NCBI RefSeq assembly: GCF_014899185.1
Contig: NZ_CP045201.1
Location: 976,501 to 1,040,500, forward strand
DNA length: 64,000 nt
Reading direction: 5' to 3'
DNA from: Pseudooceanicola spongiae
GTDB taxonomy: Bacteria > Pseudomonadota > Alphaproteobacteria > Rhodobacterales > Rhodobacteraceae
A program made the position numbers and the translations under genes. Numbering within the stretch: the stretch's first letter is position 1; every line of letters begins with the position of its first letter. The notes beneath the pieces were generated by a model. The model was not told the DNA's origin and searched no databases. It saw only the letters and a list, made by a program, of their open reading frames with translations. Positions 9,401 through 17,781 of this stretch are shown here, piece after piece.

Positions 9401-10006
9401 TCAGGCGTGCGTCATCATTCTGAATACGTCCAACAGACGGTCCCCAGGGACCGCCATCGGCGCTATGTCAAAGACGGCCAGTCGGCCGATATGTGTCGGT
9501 TGGCCCACAAATGCCTCGATCTCGTGGTACTCTGGGCGGTTAACATAATCATCAAACAGCAGGGTCACGGGCCGCGTGATGCGAAACGCCGTGGCCAGCA
9601 CGCAGCCGGTGCGAAACCGGCCATCCACCAGCACCACATCCGGGTGCGGCATGTCGGGCCGGTCCCAGACCGCCATCGGATAGGCCGCGAAACTGCGCCA
9701 AGCGCTGTCATCCAGCGGATAGCCCCAGTTCTCCATCTGCCCGATATCGGCATGCACCACCTCAACGCGCGAGGCCGGTGGATTGGCGGCAAACCAGTCG
9801 CGCATCATCTGCGCCCAGGTGCCGTCGCTTTCCACGCTGGTGACATGTTTGCCCGGCATTTCTGCCGCCATCACGGTGGACCCGCCAGAGCCATACTCCA
9901 GGATCACCCCGGCCTCGGCGTAGGCCAGCCGCACCGCCTCAACCACCTTCGGTGGAAAGGTCAGCTCGGGCCGCTTGGGCATGGCAGTCTGCAGCGCCGG
10001 GTTCAT
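9401..10006 (-). CDS. Methyltransferase-like protein of unknown function
   Basis: 201 residues with a Rossmann SAM-type start: VILEYGSGGSTVMAAE near 34-49 and VTSVESD after it, then VVLVDGRFR. It resembles class I methyltransferases that act on small molecules or sugars, but no substrate motif is recognisable. It lies 1 bp after the YbjQ gene and 26 bp before sufC inside the suf operon, so it is co-transcribed with Fe-S genes. The link may be positional only. Confidence 0.6.
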   Translation of the reverse strand: MNPALQTAMPKRPELTFPPKVVEAVRLAYAEAGVILEYGSGGSTVMAAEMPGKHVTSVESDGTWAQMMRDWFAANPPASRVEVVHADIGQMENWGYPLDDSAWRSFAAYPMAVWDRPDMPHPDVVLVDGRFRTGCVLATAFRITRPVTLLFDDYVNRPEYHEIEAFVGQPTHIGRLAVFDIAPMAVPGDRLLDVFRMMTHA

Positions 10007-10007
10007 C

Positions 10008-10322
10008 TTACGCGACCACCACCGCCGTGCCGGACACGCTCACCATCAGCATCGAGTCCCCAACCACTTCGTAGTCGAGGTCGACGCCCACCACCGCATT
10101 GGCCCCAAGCGAGGCCGCGCGCTGTTCCAGCTCGCGCATCGCCGTGTCGCGGGCATCCTGCAGCTTGCTCTCATAGGCACCCGAGCGGCCACCTATGATA
10201 TCGGTGATCCCGGCGAAGAAATCACGCACCACATTGGCGCCCATAATGGCCTCACCCACCACGATACCGCGGTATTCGGTGATCTTGCGGCCCTCGATGC
10301 TGTTGGTCGTCGTCAGGATCAT
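10008..10322 (-). CDS. YbjQ (UPF0145) family protein
   Basis: 104 residues with the complete YbjQ pattern: [20 protein letters not shown], then a helix ending in [16 protein letters not shown], then MVSVSGTAV. Members form ring-shaped oligomers; their role is unknown, with a heavy-metal domain label in databases. Located inside the suf operon after sufB, which makes a metal or redox link attractive but unproven. Confidence 0.88.
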   Translation of the reverse strand: MILTTTNSIEGRKITEYRGIVVGEAIMGANVVRDFFAGITDIIGGRSGAYESKLQDARDTAMRELEQRAASLGANAVVGVDLDYEVVGDSMLMVSVSGTAVVVA

Positions 10323-10385
10323 GTCGTTTTCCTAGTACCATCGTCAGGCGCGCCCCGGCAGGGACACGCCGCAAGGCGGGCCTGA

Positions 10386-11927
10386 TCAGCCCACCGACCC
10401 TTCCAGCGAAATCGCAACCAGCTGCTGCGCTTCCATGGCGAACTCCATCGGCAGCGCCTGCAGCACGTCGCGGCAGAAGCCGTTGACCACCAGCGCCACC
10501 GCTGCCTCTTCGTCCATGCCGCGCTGACGGCAATAGAACAGCTGCTCGTCATCGACCTTGGAGGTCGTCGCCTCATGCTCAACCCGCGAGGAGTTATTCT
10601 TTACCTCGATATAAGGCACGGTATGCGCCCCACATTCCGAACCGATCAGCAGGCTGTCGCACTGGGTATAGTTGCGGCTGTTCTTGGCCTTCGGGTGCAT
10701 CGAGACAAGCCCGCGATAGGTGTTCTGCGCCTTACCGGCGCTGATCCCTTTCGAGACGATCCGGCTCTTGGTGTTCTTGCCAAGGTGGACCATCTTCGTG
10801 CCGGTGTCGGCCTGCTGCATGTTGTTGGCGATGGCGATCGAGTAGAACTCGCCCTGGCTGTCATCGCCGCGCAGGATGCACGACGGATACTTCCAGGTCA
10901 CGGCAGAGCCGGTTTCGACCTGCGTCCACATCACCTTGGAGCGATCGCCGCGGCAATCGGCACGCTTGGTGACGAAGTTGTAGATCCCGCCCTTGCCGTT
11001 TTCATCGCCCGGATACCAGTTCTGCACCGTGGAGTATTTCACCTCGGCATCTTCCAGCAGCACGATCTCGACCACGGCTGCGTGCAGTTGCGCCACGTCG
11101 CGTTGCGGCGCGGTGCAGCCCTCAAGGTAGCTGACATAAGCCCCCTTGTCGCAGATGATCAGGGTGCGTTCGAACTGGCCGGTGTTCTCCGCATTGATGC
11201 GGAAATAGGTGCTCAGCTCCATCGGGCAGCGCACGCCCGGCGGGACGTAAACGAACGAGCCATCCGAGAAGACAGCCGAGTTCAGCGTCGCATAGAAGTT
11301 GTCCGACACCGGCACGACCGAGCCGAGGTATTTCTGCACCAGCTCGGGGTGGTCGCGGATCGCTTCCGAGATCGAGCAGAAGATCACGCCAGCGGCCTTC
11401 AGTTCCTTCTGGAACGTCGTACCGACCGAGACGGAGTCAAACACCGCATCCACGGCGACACGGCGTTCTTCCACCGGCTCGTCGCCCTCGGGCACTTCGA
11501 CCCCGGCCAGGATCATCTGTTCCTTCAGCGGAATGCCGAGCTTTTTATACGTTTCCAGCAGTTTCGGGTCCACGTCGTCCAGCGACTGCGGCTTCACCTC
11601 CATGCTTTTCGGCCGGGCATAGTAGTATTGGTTCTGGAAGTTGATCTTGGGATAGTCGACCATGGCCCAGGTCGGCTCTTCCTTTTCCAGCCAGCGACGA
11701 TAGGCCTGCAGACGCCACTCAAGCATCCACTCCGGCTCGCCGTTCTTGCTCGAGATCAGACGAACGATATCCTCGTTCAGCCCCATCGGGGCATAGTCCA
11801 TCTCGATATCCGTATTCCAGCCGTACTTATAGGCGCCGCCAACCTTGCGGACCGCATCTACGGTCTCTTGATCGACGCCCTCTTTGACGTCTGCATTGGT
11901 GACATCGGGCGTGTCCATCTTGGTCAT
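10386..11927 (-). CDS. sufB: Fe-S assembly scaffold protein SufB
   Basis: 513 residues, slightly longer than the usual ~480-500. Conserved SufB stretches are present: [59 protein letters not shown] and the C-terminal [11 protein letters not shown]. It receives sulfur and builds the nascent cluster in the SufBC2D complex. It follows the operon's first desulfurase gene by 24 bp. Confidence 0.96.
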   Translation of the reverse strand: MTKMDTPDVTNADVKEGVDQETVDAVRKVGGAYKYGWNTDIEMDYAPMGLNEDIVRLISSKNGEPEWMLEWRLQAYRRWLEKEEPTWAMVDYPKINFQNQYYYARPKSMEVKPQSLDDVDPKLLETYKKLGIPLKEQMILAGVEVPEGDEPVEERRVAVDAVFDSVSVGTTFQKELKAAGVIFCSISEAIRDHPELVQKYLGSVVPVSDNFYATLNSAVFSDGSFVYVPPGVRCPMELSTYFRINAENTGQFERTLIICDKGAYVSYLEGCTAPQRDVAQLHAAVVEIVLLEDAEVKYSTVQNWYPGDENGKGGIYNFVTKRADCRGDRSKVMWTQVETGSAVTWKYPSCILRGDDSQGEFYSIAIANNMQQADTGTKMVHLGKNTKSRIVSKGISAGKAQNTYRGLVSMHPKAKNSRNYTQCDSLLIGSECGAHTVPYIEVKNNSSRVEHEATTSKVDDEQLFYCRQRGMDEEAAVALVVNGFCRDVLQALPMEFAMEAQQLVAISLEGSVG

Positions 11928-11951
11928 GGCATCCTCGTCCTGTTCGCTTGC

Positions 11952-13013
11952 TCACGCCGCTCTGGCGTGATGTTTCGTCCGTTGCGCCAGCCAGATTTTG
12001 GCAAAGCGCTCAATTTCGTCGTCCGTCGTCCACGGACCCAAGGACACCCGCAGCGCACCGCTGGCAGCCTCGTCATCATATCCCATGGCCCGCAGCACCT
12101 TGCTGGCGCGCACCTTGCCACTGGAGCAGGCCGATCCGGCGCTGACCGCGATGCCAGCCAGATCCATCTGCATCACCTGCGTTTCGCCCTTCCACCCGGG
12201 CGAGATCAGGTTGGAGGTATTGGGAAGGCGCATTGGCCCTGTCCCGGCCCTGTCGTCAACCCCTGCAATCACCAGATCGGGGCAGGTATCGCGCAGCATC
12301 GCCTCCATCCGGTCGCGGCGCGCGCCGACTTCGTCCCAGACACCGCCAGCAAGATCTTTCGCGGCGGCCTCAGCAGCCGCACCGAACCCGGCGATGCCGA
12401 TGACGTTTTCTGTACCCGCGCGACGGCCCATTTCCTGACCGCCTCCGCGGATCTGCGCCGCCAGATCGGTGCCGCGTTTCAGAACCAGCGCGCCTATGCC
12501 TTTCGGCCCGCCCAGCTTGTGCGCCGAGACCAGTCCCATCTGGCACCCGAGCCAGTTGAACGCAATGGGCAGCTTACCGAAAGCCTGTGTCAGATCGCTG
12601 ACAGCCAGACCCTCCGGCAGGCTTTGCACCACGCCGGTTTCGCTGTTTGCAAGTTGCAAAGCCGACTTTGCAGGCTCTGCAACGCTGACACGCCCAAGGC
12701 CATCGACGGGCAGATCTTCGCCACCCCAGGCCAGCATCGCGTCATGTTCAATCTGCGCCATGGCAAGGCCACGCCCCGCCAAGGCCAGCGCCGCCCCTTC
12801 GGTCGAGCCTGAGACGAAAACGATATCCGCCCCCTCGGCCCCAAGCGCGGCAGCAACCTGTGCCCGCGACCGCTCGATCAGCGACTTCGCCCCGCGCCCC
12901 TCGGCATGCACCGAGGACGGGTTGCCCGAGACATCCATCGCCGCAATCATCGCCTCGCGCGCCTCAGAGCGCAGCGGCGTTGTCGCGTTATGATCCAGAT
13001 AGACCCGAGCCAT
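11952..13013 (-). CDS. Cysteine desulfurase, NifS/IscS-like (group I), short form
   Basis: 353 residues, clearly shorter than IscS (~400). K166 in SAHKLGGPKG is the PLP lysine, D140 and Q143 contact PLP, and C296 in SAGSACSSGKV is the persulfide cysteine in a group-I-type loop. The region before LANSETG is shortened by roughly 20 residues. Start ATG 13013 gives the family N-terminus ARVYLDHNATTP. The operon therefore holds two desulfurases of different groups, this one and SufS. Which one feeds SufBCD is unknown. Confidence 0.9.
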   Translation of the reverse strand: MARVYLDHNATTPLRSEAREAMIAAMDVSGNPSSVHAEGRGAKSLIERSRAQVAAALGAEGADIVFVSGSTEGAALALAGRGLAMAQIEHDAMLAWGGEDLPVDGLGRVSVAEPAKSALQLANSETGVVQSLPEGLAVSDLTQAFGKLPIAFNWLGCQMGLVSAHKLGGPKGIGALVLKRGTDLAAQIRGGGQEMGRRAGTENVIGIAGFGAAAEAAAKDLAGGVWDEVGARRDRMEAMLRDTCPDLVIAGVDDRAGTGPMRLPNTSNLISPGWKGETQVMQMDLAGIAVSAGSACSSGKVRASKVLRAMGYDDEAASGALRVSLGPWTTDDEIERFAKIWLAQRTKHHARAA

Positions 13014-13091
13014 CGCAGTATTACCTTCCACGCCAACCCTGTGGCGTCTTGTTGTCATATATAGGGTGCGGATCGCCCGACGGGCAGCCCC

Positions 13092-13553
13092 TCACGCCTC
13101 GTCGATGATCTCGAAGAGGTTCGGCACCGCAGGACAGGGCGCGAGTTCATTGCGCACCACATCGCCCAGCGTGGTCTGGTGCAGGAACACATAGACATGT
13201 GCGCTCAGCCCCTCCCACAAACGGTTCGTCATCGACTGGGCGCGGCTGCCGGATGTCCCACCCGAGGCGCCTGCCCCCTTGTGCATCGCGCTCACCGTCT
13301 CATCGACGGCGGCCAGAATATCGACCACCCGGATCTCCATCGCGGGCTTGGCCAGACGATAGCCGCCCCCCGGCCCGCGCACACTGTCCACCAGACCTGA
13401 GCGCCGTAGCTTGACGAAAAGTTGTTCCAGATAGGGCAGCGACACTGACTGGCGTTTGGAAATATCACCAAGCGCCACCAGCGAATCCGGCGGTTGCAGG
13501 GCAATATCGGCCAGCGCGACCATGGCGTAACGCCCCTTGGTACTTAGTTTCAC
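13092..13553 (-). CDS. iscR: Rrf2-family regulator IscR with a single cysteine
   Basis: 153 residues: winged helix with recognition region SLPYLEQLFVKLRRSGLV and wing GPGGGYRL. The three cysteines that hold the cluster in E. coli IscR (92, 98, 104) are absent; that loop reads AMHKGAGASGGTSGSRAQS. The only cysteine is C140 near the C-terminus. The IscR of Rhodobacter sphaeroides is known to bind an Fe-S cluster with one conserved cysteine and to repress Fe-S genes, so this is expected to be a working repressor of that type. First gene of the suf operon; probably autoregulated. Confidence 0.92.
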   Translation of the reverse strand: MKLSTKGRYAMVALADIALQPPDSLVALGDISKRQSVSLPYLEQLFVKLRRSGLVDSVRGPGGGYRLAKPAMEIRVVDILAAVDETVSAMHKGAGASGGTSGSRAQSMTNRLWEGLSAHVYVFLHQTTLGDVVRNELAPCPAVPNLFEIIDEA

Positions 13554-13627
13554 GCGGAACTCCTTGCCCGAGAGGTTGATTTCATTGACCTTAGCGCCCG
13601 CGCAGACTATCTGGCTGGATAGCCCGC

Positions 13628-13643
13628 GCCGGACCCGTCCGGC
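13628..13643. promoter_or_regulatory. Palindrome GCCGGAC-CC-GTCCGGC in the iscR/hydrolase gap
   Basis: Perfect 7-bp arms with a 2-bp spacer, 75 bp before the iscR start and next to the ICE-like box. It could be a protein-binding site or a short hairpin. No regulator can be named. Confidence 0.35.
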
Positions 13644-13646
13644 CGG

Positions 13647-13663
13647 TTTAGAACATTTCTAAG
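13647..13663. promoter_or_regulatory. ICE-like box (Irr-type iron control element)
   Basis: TTTAGAA-CAT-TTCTAAG, a 7-3-7 inverted repeat with one mismatch in the outer base. Irr, the haem-sensing Fur-family regulator of alphaproteobacteria, binds ICE motifs of the form TTTAGAA-N3-TTCTAAA, and such sites are known upstream of suf operons. It lies 94 bp before iscR and 54 bp before the divergent hydrolase gene. Confidence 0.7.
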
Positions 13664-13716
13664 GTGCCCGATAAAATTCGTCAAGAATATAGCACCACAC
13701 ACGAGGATTCTCCATA

Positions 13717-14373
13717 ATGCCCGAGGTCATCTTTCCCGGACCCGAAGGTCGCCTTGAAGGGCGTTACCACCCACAAAAAGACCGTGACGCGCCGATTGCC
13801 ATCGTGTTGCATCCGCACCCGCAGTTTGGCGGGACGATGAACAACAAGATCGTCTACAATCTGCACTACGCCTTCTACAACATGGGCTTCACCGTGCTGC
13901 GGTTCAACTTCCGTGGCGTGGGCCGTAGCCAGGGCGAATACGATCAGGGGATTGGCGAGCTGTCTGATGCTGCCTCCGCCCTCGATTACCTGCAGTCGAT
14001 GAACAACAACTCCAAGCATTGCTGGGTTGCTGGCTTCTCGTTCGGTGCCTGGATCGGCATGCAACTGCTGATGCGCCGGCCCGAGATCACCGGCTTCATC
14101 TCGGTCAGCCCGCCTGCCAATATGTACGACTTTTCGTTCCTGGCGCCCTGCCCGGCGTCCGGTCTGATCATCAACGGCGGCGCCGACCGTGTCGCGCCCC
14201 CCGCCGACACCACGACGCTTGTCTCCAAGCTGCAAGAGCAGAAGGGCATCACCGTCACCCATGACGAAGTTCCGGGTGCGGGCCACTTCTTCTCCGAAGG
14301 CGATCAGATGGAAAACATGATCGGCACCGTCAGCGACTACGTCAAACGTCGCCTCACGGAAACCAGCCGCTAA
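13717..14373 (+). CDS. Alpha/beta hydrolase
   Basis: 218 residues. Nucleophile elbow GFSFGA with S108, acid D157 in GGADRV, and H190 in GAGHFF form the expected triad; LHPHPQFGG near 31-39 is the oxyanion region. This subfamily (short, no lid domain) is common and mostly uncharacterised. Divergent from iscR, so the ICE-like box could affect it too. Substrate unknown; esterase-type chemistry is likely. Confidence 0.85.
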   Translation: MPEVIFPGPEGRLEGRYHPQKDRDAPIAIVLHPHPQFGGTMNNKIVYNLHYAFYNMGFTVLRFNFRGVGRSQGEYDQGIGELSDAASALDYLQSMNNNSKHCWVAGFSFGAWIGMQLLMRRPEITGFISVSPPANMYDFSFLAPCPASGLIINGGADRVAPPADTTTLVSKLQEQKGITVTHDEVPGAGHFFSEGDQMENMIGTVSDYVKRRLTETSR

Positions 14374-14484
14374 GCTTCTCTCCACGGTCCCCACGATGGG
14401 GGCCGTGGCCCCCTGTCCCTGCCTTGCGCTTGGCGCGCGACCGGCATACCCCTGCGCCAAACGCCGCAGACCGGACAGGACCCC

Positions 14485-15624
14485 ATGGATATCACACGCC
14501 TCGACGCCCAGCTCGCCTTCCTGACCGAGGCTGATCGGCTCAAAAGCGTCACCCGCGCCACCACCCTGACCAATCAGTCGCGCGCCGAAAACTCGGCCGA
14601 GCATTCCTGGCAAGCCGCCCTCGCCGCGATGATCTTCCTGCCCGACCTCGCGCCTGAGCGTCTGGATCGCGTTCTGTCGATGATCCTGCTGCATGATCTG
14701 GTTGAGATCGACGCAGGCGACCAACCCATTGATCTGCCTCATGATACCGTCGCACTGGCCGAGGCTGAGCACGCCGCCGCCACGCGCCTCTTTGCCTTGC
14801 TGCCCGCCGATCAGGGCGCCCGTTTCCACGCCCTATGGTCCGAGTTCGAAGCCAACGAGACCCCCGACGCCCGACTCGCCAAGTCCATCGACTACGCCGT
14901 GCCGGTCATTCAGGTCTGGGCCGCCAATCCGCGCCGCGCCGATCACGCCTTGGTCGCCCGCGACAACTGCGCCACCGGCCGCGCCCGCCTGATCCACGAG
15001 ACTCTGCCCGACCTTTTCGCCCATCTCGAGTCCGAGCTCTCGGGCACCGATCCCGACACCATCGCCCGCACGACCTTCGTGGCCGAGGCTGACAAGCTGA
15101 AAAACATCGTCCGCGCGACGACCCTCTGCGATGCCTCGCGGTTTGAGAACTCCGCCGAACACTCCTGGCACCTCGCGCTCTACGCGCTGACGCTGGCCGA
15201 ACACGCCCCAGAAGGCGTCTCGTCCTTCCGCGTTATCCGTATGCTTTTGCTGCATGATCTGGTTGAGATCGACGCCGGCGACGCCCCGATCTACGCCCAG
15301 ACCGAGGCCTCTCAGGCCGCCATGGCCGATCTTGAGGAGGCCGCCGCCGCTCGCCTCTTCGGCCTTCTGCCGACCGAACAAGGCGCGGCTCTCAACGCCC
15401 TCTGGCATGAGTTCGAGGGTTCGCAAACCCCTGATGCCCGCTTTGCAAAGGCGCTGGACCGCTTCCAACCGCCAATGCAGAACATCGCCTCCAAGGGCGT
15501 CTCCTGGCGCAGCCACAACGTGACCTACGAGATGGTCGATGCCCGAGTCGGCGCCGCCGTGCGCCGCTCCGTCCCCGAACTCTGGGCGCATGTCAGCCCG
15601 AAAATCGCCGCACTTCTGTCCTGA
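14485..15624 (+). CDS. Tandem HD-domain phosphohydrolase (two YfbR/HDDC2-like domains in one chain)
   Basis: 379 residues made of two homologous halves. Both carry NSAEHSW and LLHDLVEIDAGD. Half 1: H40, H70-D71, D136. Half 2: H226, H257-D258, D325. These are the H...HD...D metal ligands, complete in both. Single-domain relatives (YfbR, HDDC2) are about 190-200 residues and remove phosphate from deoxynucleoside 5'-monophosphates as dimers, so this looks like a covalently fused dimer. The halves differ in codons and flanking residues, so the duplication is not recent. Nucleotidase activity is inferred. Confidence 0.85.
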   Translation: MDITRLDAQLAFLTEADRLKSVTRATTLTNQSRAENSAEHSWQAALAAMIFLPDLAPERLDRVLSMILLHDLVEIDAGDQPIDLPHDTVALAEAEHAAATRLFALLPADQGARFHALWSEFEANETPDARLAKSIDYAVPVIQVWAANPRRADHALVARDNCATGRARLIHETLPDLFAHLESELSGTDPDTIARTTFVAEADKLKNIVRATTLCDASRFENSAEHSWHLALYALTLAEHAPEGVSSFRVIRMLLLHDLVEIDAGDAPIYAQTEASQAAMADLEEAAAARLFGLLPTEQGAALNALWHEFEGSQTPDARFAKALDRFQPPMQNIASKGVSWRSHNVTYEMVDARVGAAVRRSVPELWAHVSPKIAALLS

Positions 15625-16054
15625 GGCCCGCAAGGCTCTGTCTTAACCGCTGCGCCCGAAAAGAGTGAACATGAGCGACGGCCTGTATCCGCTGCGTTCC
15701 GCCCGCTGGTGTCGCTCTCTCTTTTGGACATCGCGCGATGCCTTGGCCTTTACCGCGCCACTCTGTCAGAACCGGCTCCGCCCTATGTTCGTCGCGTTTG
15801 GGCCACTGTCATAGGGCCGGTACAGCCTGCTCGCTGCTCTCTCTATCCTTCGCAGGGAACGCGCAGCCCTCTGTTCTCCCTCCCGCCGCTCTGCCTGCAC
15901 CGCTCCACGCTATGATTGTCTACCTGGCTGATTTTCCTGCGGCCGGTGTACTCTGACCGCTCGCATGCTTTTAACTTTCGCACGGACCGCGCAGGCCTCT
16001 GGCCTCTGCCACGCCGATCCGCCATTCTGGGTCCGACCCCAGAAGGACCGGCGC
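15625..16054 (+). other. Gene-free stretch before the TPR gene
   Basis: About 430 bp with no convincing gene, no strong hairpin and no repeat. An in-frame ATG at 15965 would lengthen the TPR protein by 30 residues, but AGAAGGA sits just before the ATG at 16055. The stretch probably holds the TPR promoter; I cannot place it. Confidence 0.4.
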
Positions 16055-17728
16055 ATGGACCCCTATTTCGATCTCGGCAGCTACAGCTTTGCCGTCACCA
16101 CATCCTCGACCGAGGGGCAGATCTGGTTCGATCGCGGCCTGATCTGGACCTATGGCTACCACCACGAGGAAGCCATCGCGTGCTTCCGCCGCGCCATTCA
16201 GGCCGACCCTGCCTGCGCCATGGCCCACTGGGGCATCGCCTATGCCTCAGGTCCGAACTACAACTACCCATGGGCGCTTCAGGACGACAAGACCCGCAGC
16301 ACTGCTTTGGCTCAGGCAACAGACGCGATGCGCACCGCCCTCGCTCTGACTGACCGCGTGAGCCCGCTTGAGGCCGCGCTGATCAATGCTTTGCCCGCGC
16401 GCTATCCGCAAAGCACCCCGAACCCCGATTTGCATATTTGGGATCATGACTTTGCAAATGCGATGCGCGACGTCCACGCCAACTTTGACACATCGCCCGA
16501 GGTGGCCACGATCTTCGCCGAAAGCCTGCTGAACCTGACCCCTTGGAAGATGTGGGATCTCACCACCGGCGACCCGACCAGCCCCGCCACGCTCGAGTGC
16601 CGCAGGGTGCTGGAGGCCGCACTGGCTCGTCCTGACGCGCTGCAGCACCCGGGACTGCTGCATCTCTACATTCACCTGATGGAGATGTCGCCGACCCCCG
16701 AAGCCGCGCTCCCTGCCGCCGACGCCCTGCGCACGTTGGTGCCCGATGCGGGCCACCTCGTCCACATGCCCACCCATATCGACGTGCTCTGCGGCGACTA
16801 CGCCAATGTCGTCGCCTGGAACCAGCGCGCCGTCGCTGCCGACATGAAGTGGTACCAGACCCGCGGCGGCATGGATTTCTACACCGGCTACCGTCAACAT
16901 AACCTTCACTTTGTCCTCTATGGCGCTCTTTTCCTTGGACAATACGACCCCGCCATGCAGGCCGTTCGTGACTTGCGCGCGACAACCCCCGACGACATGC
17001 TGCGCATCGAAAGCCCACCCATGGCCGATTTCTTTGAGGCTTTCCTTGGGTTCGAGCCTCATGTTCTGATCCGTTTCGGCCGCTGGCAGCAACTGATCGA
17101 GATGCCGTTGCCAGACGATCCTGACCTGTTCCGCTGCCTCACCACCTTCACGCTCTACGGCAAGGCGCTCGCCCATGCCGCGCTCAACAACGTCGCTGAA
17201 GCCATTGAGGCAGAAGGCATCTTCCTCGCATCTGCCGCCCGCGTCCCCGCCACCCGCCTGCTGCACAACAACCGGGTCATCGACCTGATCGAGGTCGCGA
17301 AGGCCATGTTGCGGGGCGAAATCCTTTACCGCCAGGGCGATTTCGACGCCGCCTTCGCTGAATTGCGTCGCTCCATCGCGCTTGATGACGCGCTGCCCTA
17401 TGATGAGCCTTGGGGCTGGATGCAACCGCCGCGCCATGCCCTCGGCGCGCTGTTGTTTGAGCAGGGTCACATTGCCGAGGCCGAGGATACCTATCGCATT
17501 GACCTTGGCCTCAACAATACTCTGTCACGCGCTTCTATCCATCCCGATAATGTATGGTCTCTGAAGGGCTTGCATGACTGTCTTAAAGCGCGAAATGACA
17601 CTGCAGAATTGCCTCTCATTCGCCAGCGCCTAGACTTTGCCCTGGCCCGCGCCGACACAGAAGTTGCCGCCTCGTGCTTTTGCGCCCAAGCTGCCATGGA
17701 CCCGAAATGCTGCGCCTCACCTAGCTGA
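16055..17728 (+). CDS. Tetratricopeptide-repeat protein with a Cys-rich C-terminus
   Basis: 557 residues, no signal peptide. TPR units are clear at the start (YHHEEAIACFRRAIQADPACAMAHWG) and near the end (YRQGDFDAAFAELRRSIALDD, FEQGHIAEAEDTYR). The middle has conserved His clusters, LHLYIHLMEM, HLVHMPTHID and RQHNLHF, typical of a poorly studied TPR family. The C-terminus has CFCAQ and KCCAS, four cysteines within 19 residues, which with the His clusters could bind metal. The stop codon lies inside the first operator of the next gene. Function unknown. Confidence 0.8.
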   Translation: MDPYFDLGSYSFAVTTSSTEGQIWFDRGLIWTYGYHHEEAIACFRRAIQADPACAMAHWGIAYASGPNYNYPWALQDDKTRSTALAQATDAMRTALALTDRVSPLEAALINALPARYPQSTPNPDLHIWDHDFANAMRDVHANFDTSPEVATIFAESLLNLTPWKMWDLTTGDPTSPATLECRRVLEAALARPDALQHPGLLHLYIHLMEMSPTPEAALPAADALRTLVPDAGHLVHMPTHIDVLCGDYANVVAWNQRAVAADMKWYQTRGGMDFYTGYRQHNLHFVLYGALFLGQYDPAMQAVRDLRATTPDDMLRIESPPMADFFEAFLGFEPHVLIRFGRWQQLIEMPLPDDPDLFRCLTTFTLYGKALAHAALNNVAEAIEAEGIFLASAARVPATRLLHNNRVIDLIEVAKAMLRGEILYRQGDFDAAFAELRRSIALDDALPYDEPWGWMQPPRHALGALLFEQGHIAEAEDTYRIDLGLNNTLSRASIHPDNVWSLKGLHDCLKARNDTAELPLIRQRLDFALARADTEVAASCFCAQAAMDPKCCASPS

Positions 17729-17777
17729 CTTCGGTCAGATATCTATTGACGAGGTATTATTATCTGACCTAAGTCAG
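17725..17777. promoter_or_regulatory. Paired operators CTGAC-N4-GTCAG for the MarR-GNAT gene
   Basis: Two copies of the same dyad, CTGACttcgGTCAG (17725-17738) and CTGACctaaGTCAG (17764-17777), start 39 bp apart. The segment also pairs as GGTCAGATA (17733-17741) with TATCTGACC (17761-17769). TTGACG at 17746 lies between them. The second copy ends 4 bp before the ATG, covering the ribosome-binding region. This layout is typical of MarR autorepression. Confidence 0.65.
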
Positions 17778-17781
17778 CGAC

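Noticed and set aside
10575-12812. 745-codon open frame antisense to sufB and the desulfurase
   Set aside because: Shadow of two certain genes; the product is Arg/His-rich with no recognisable domain.
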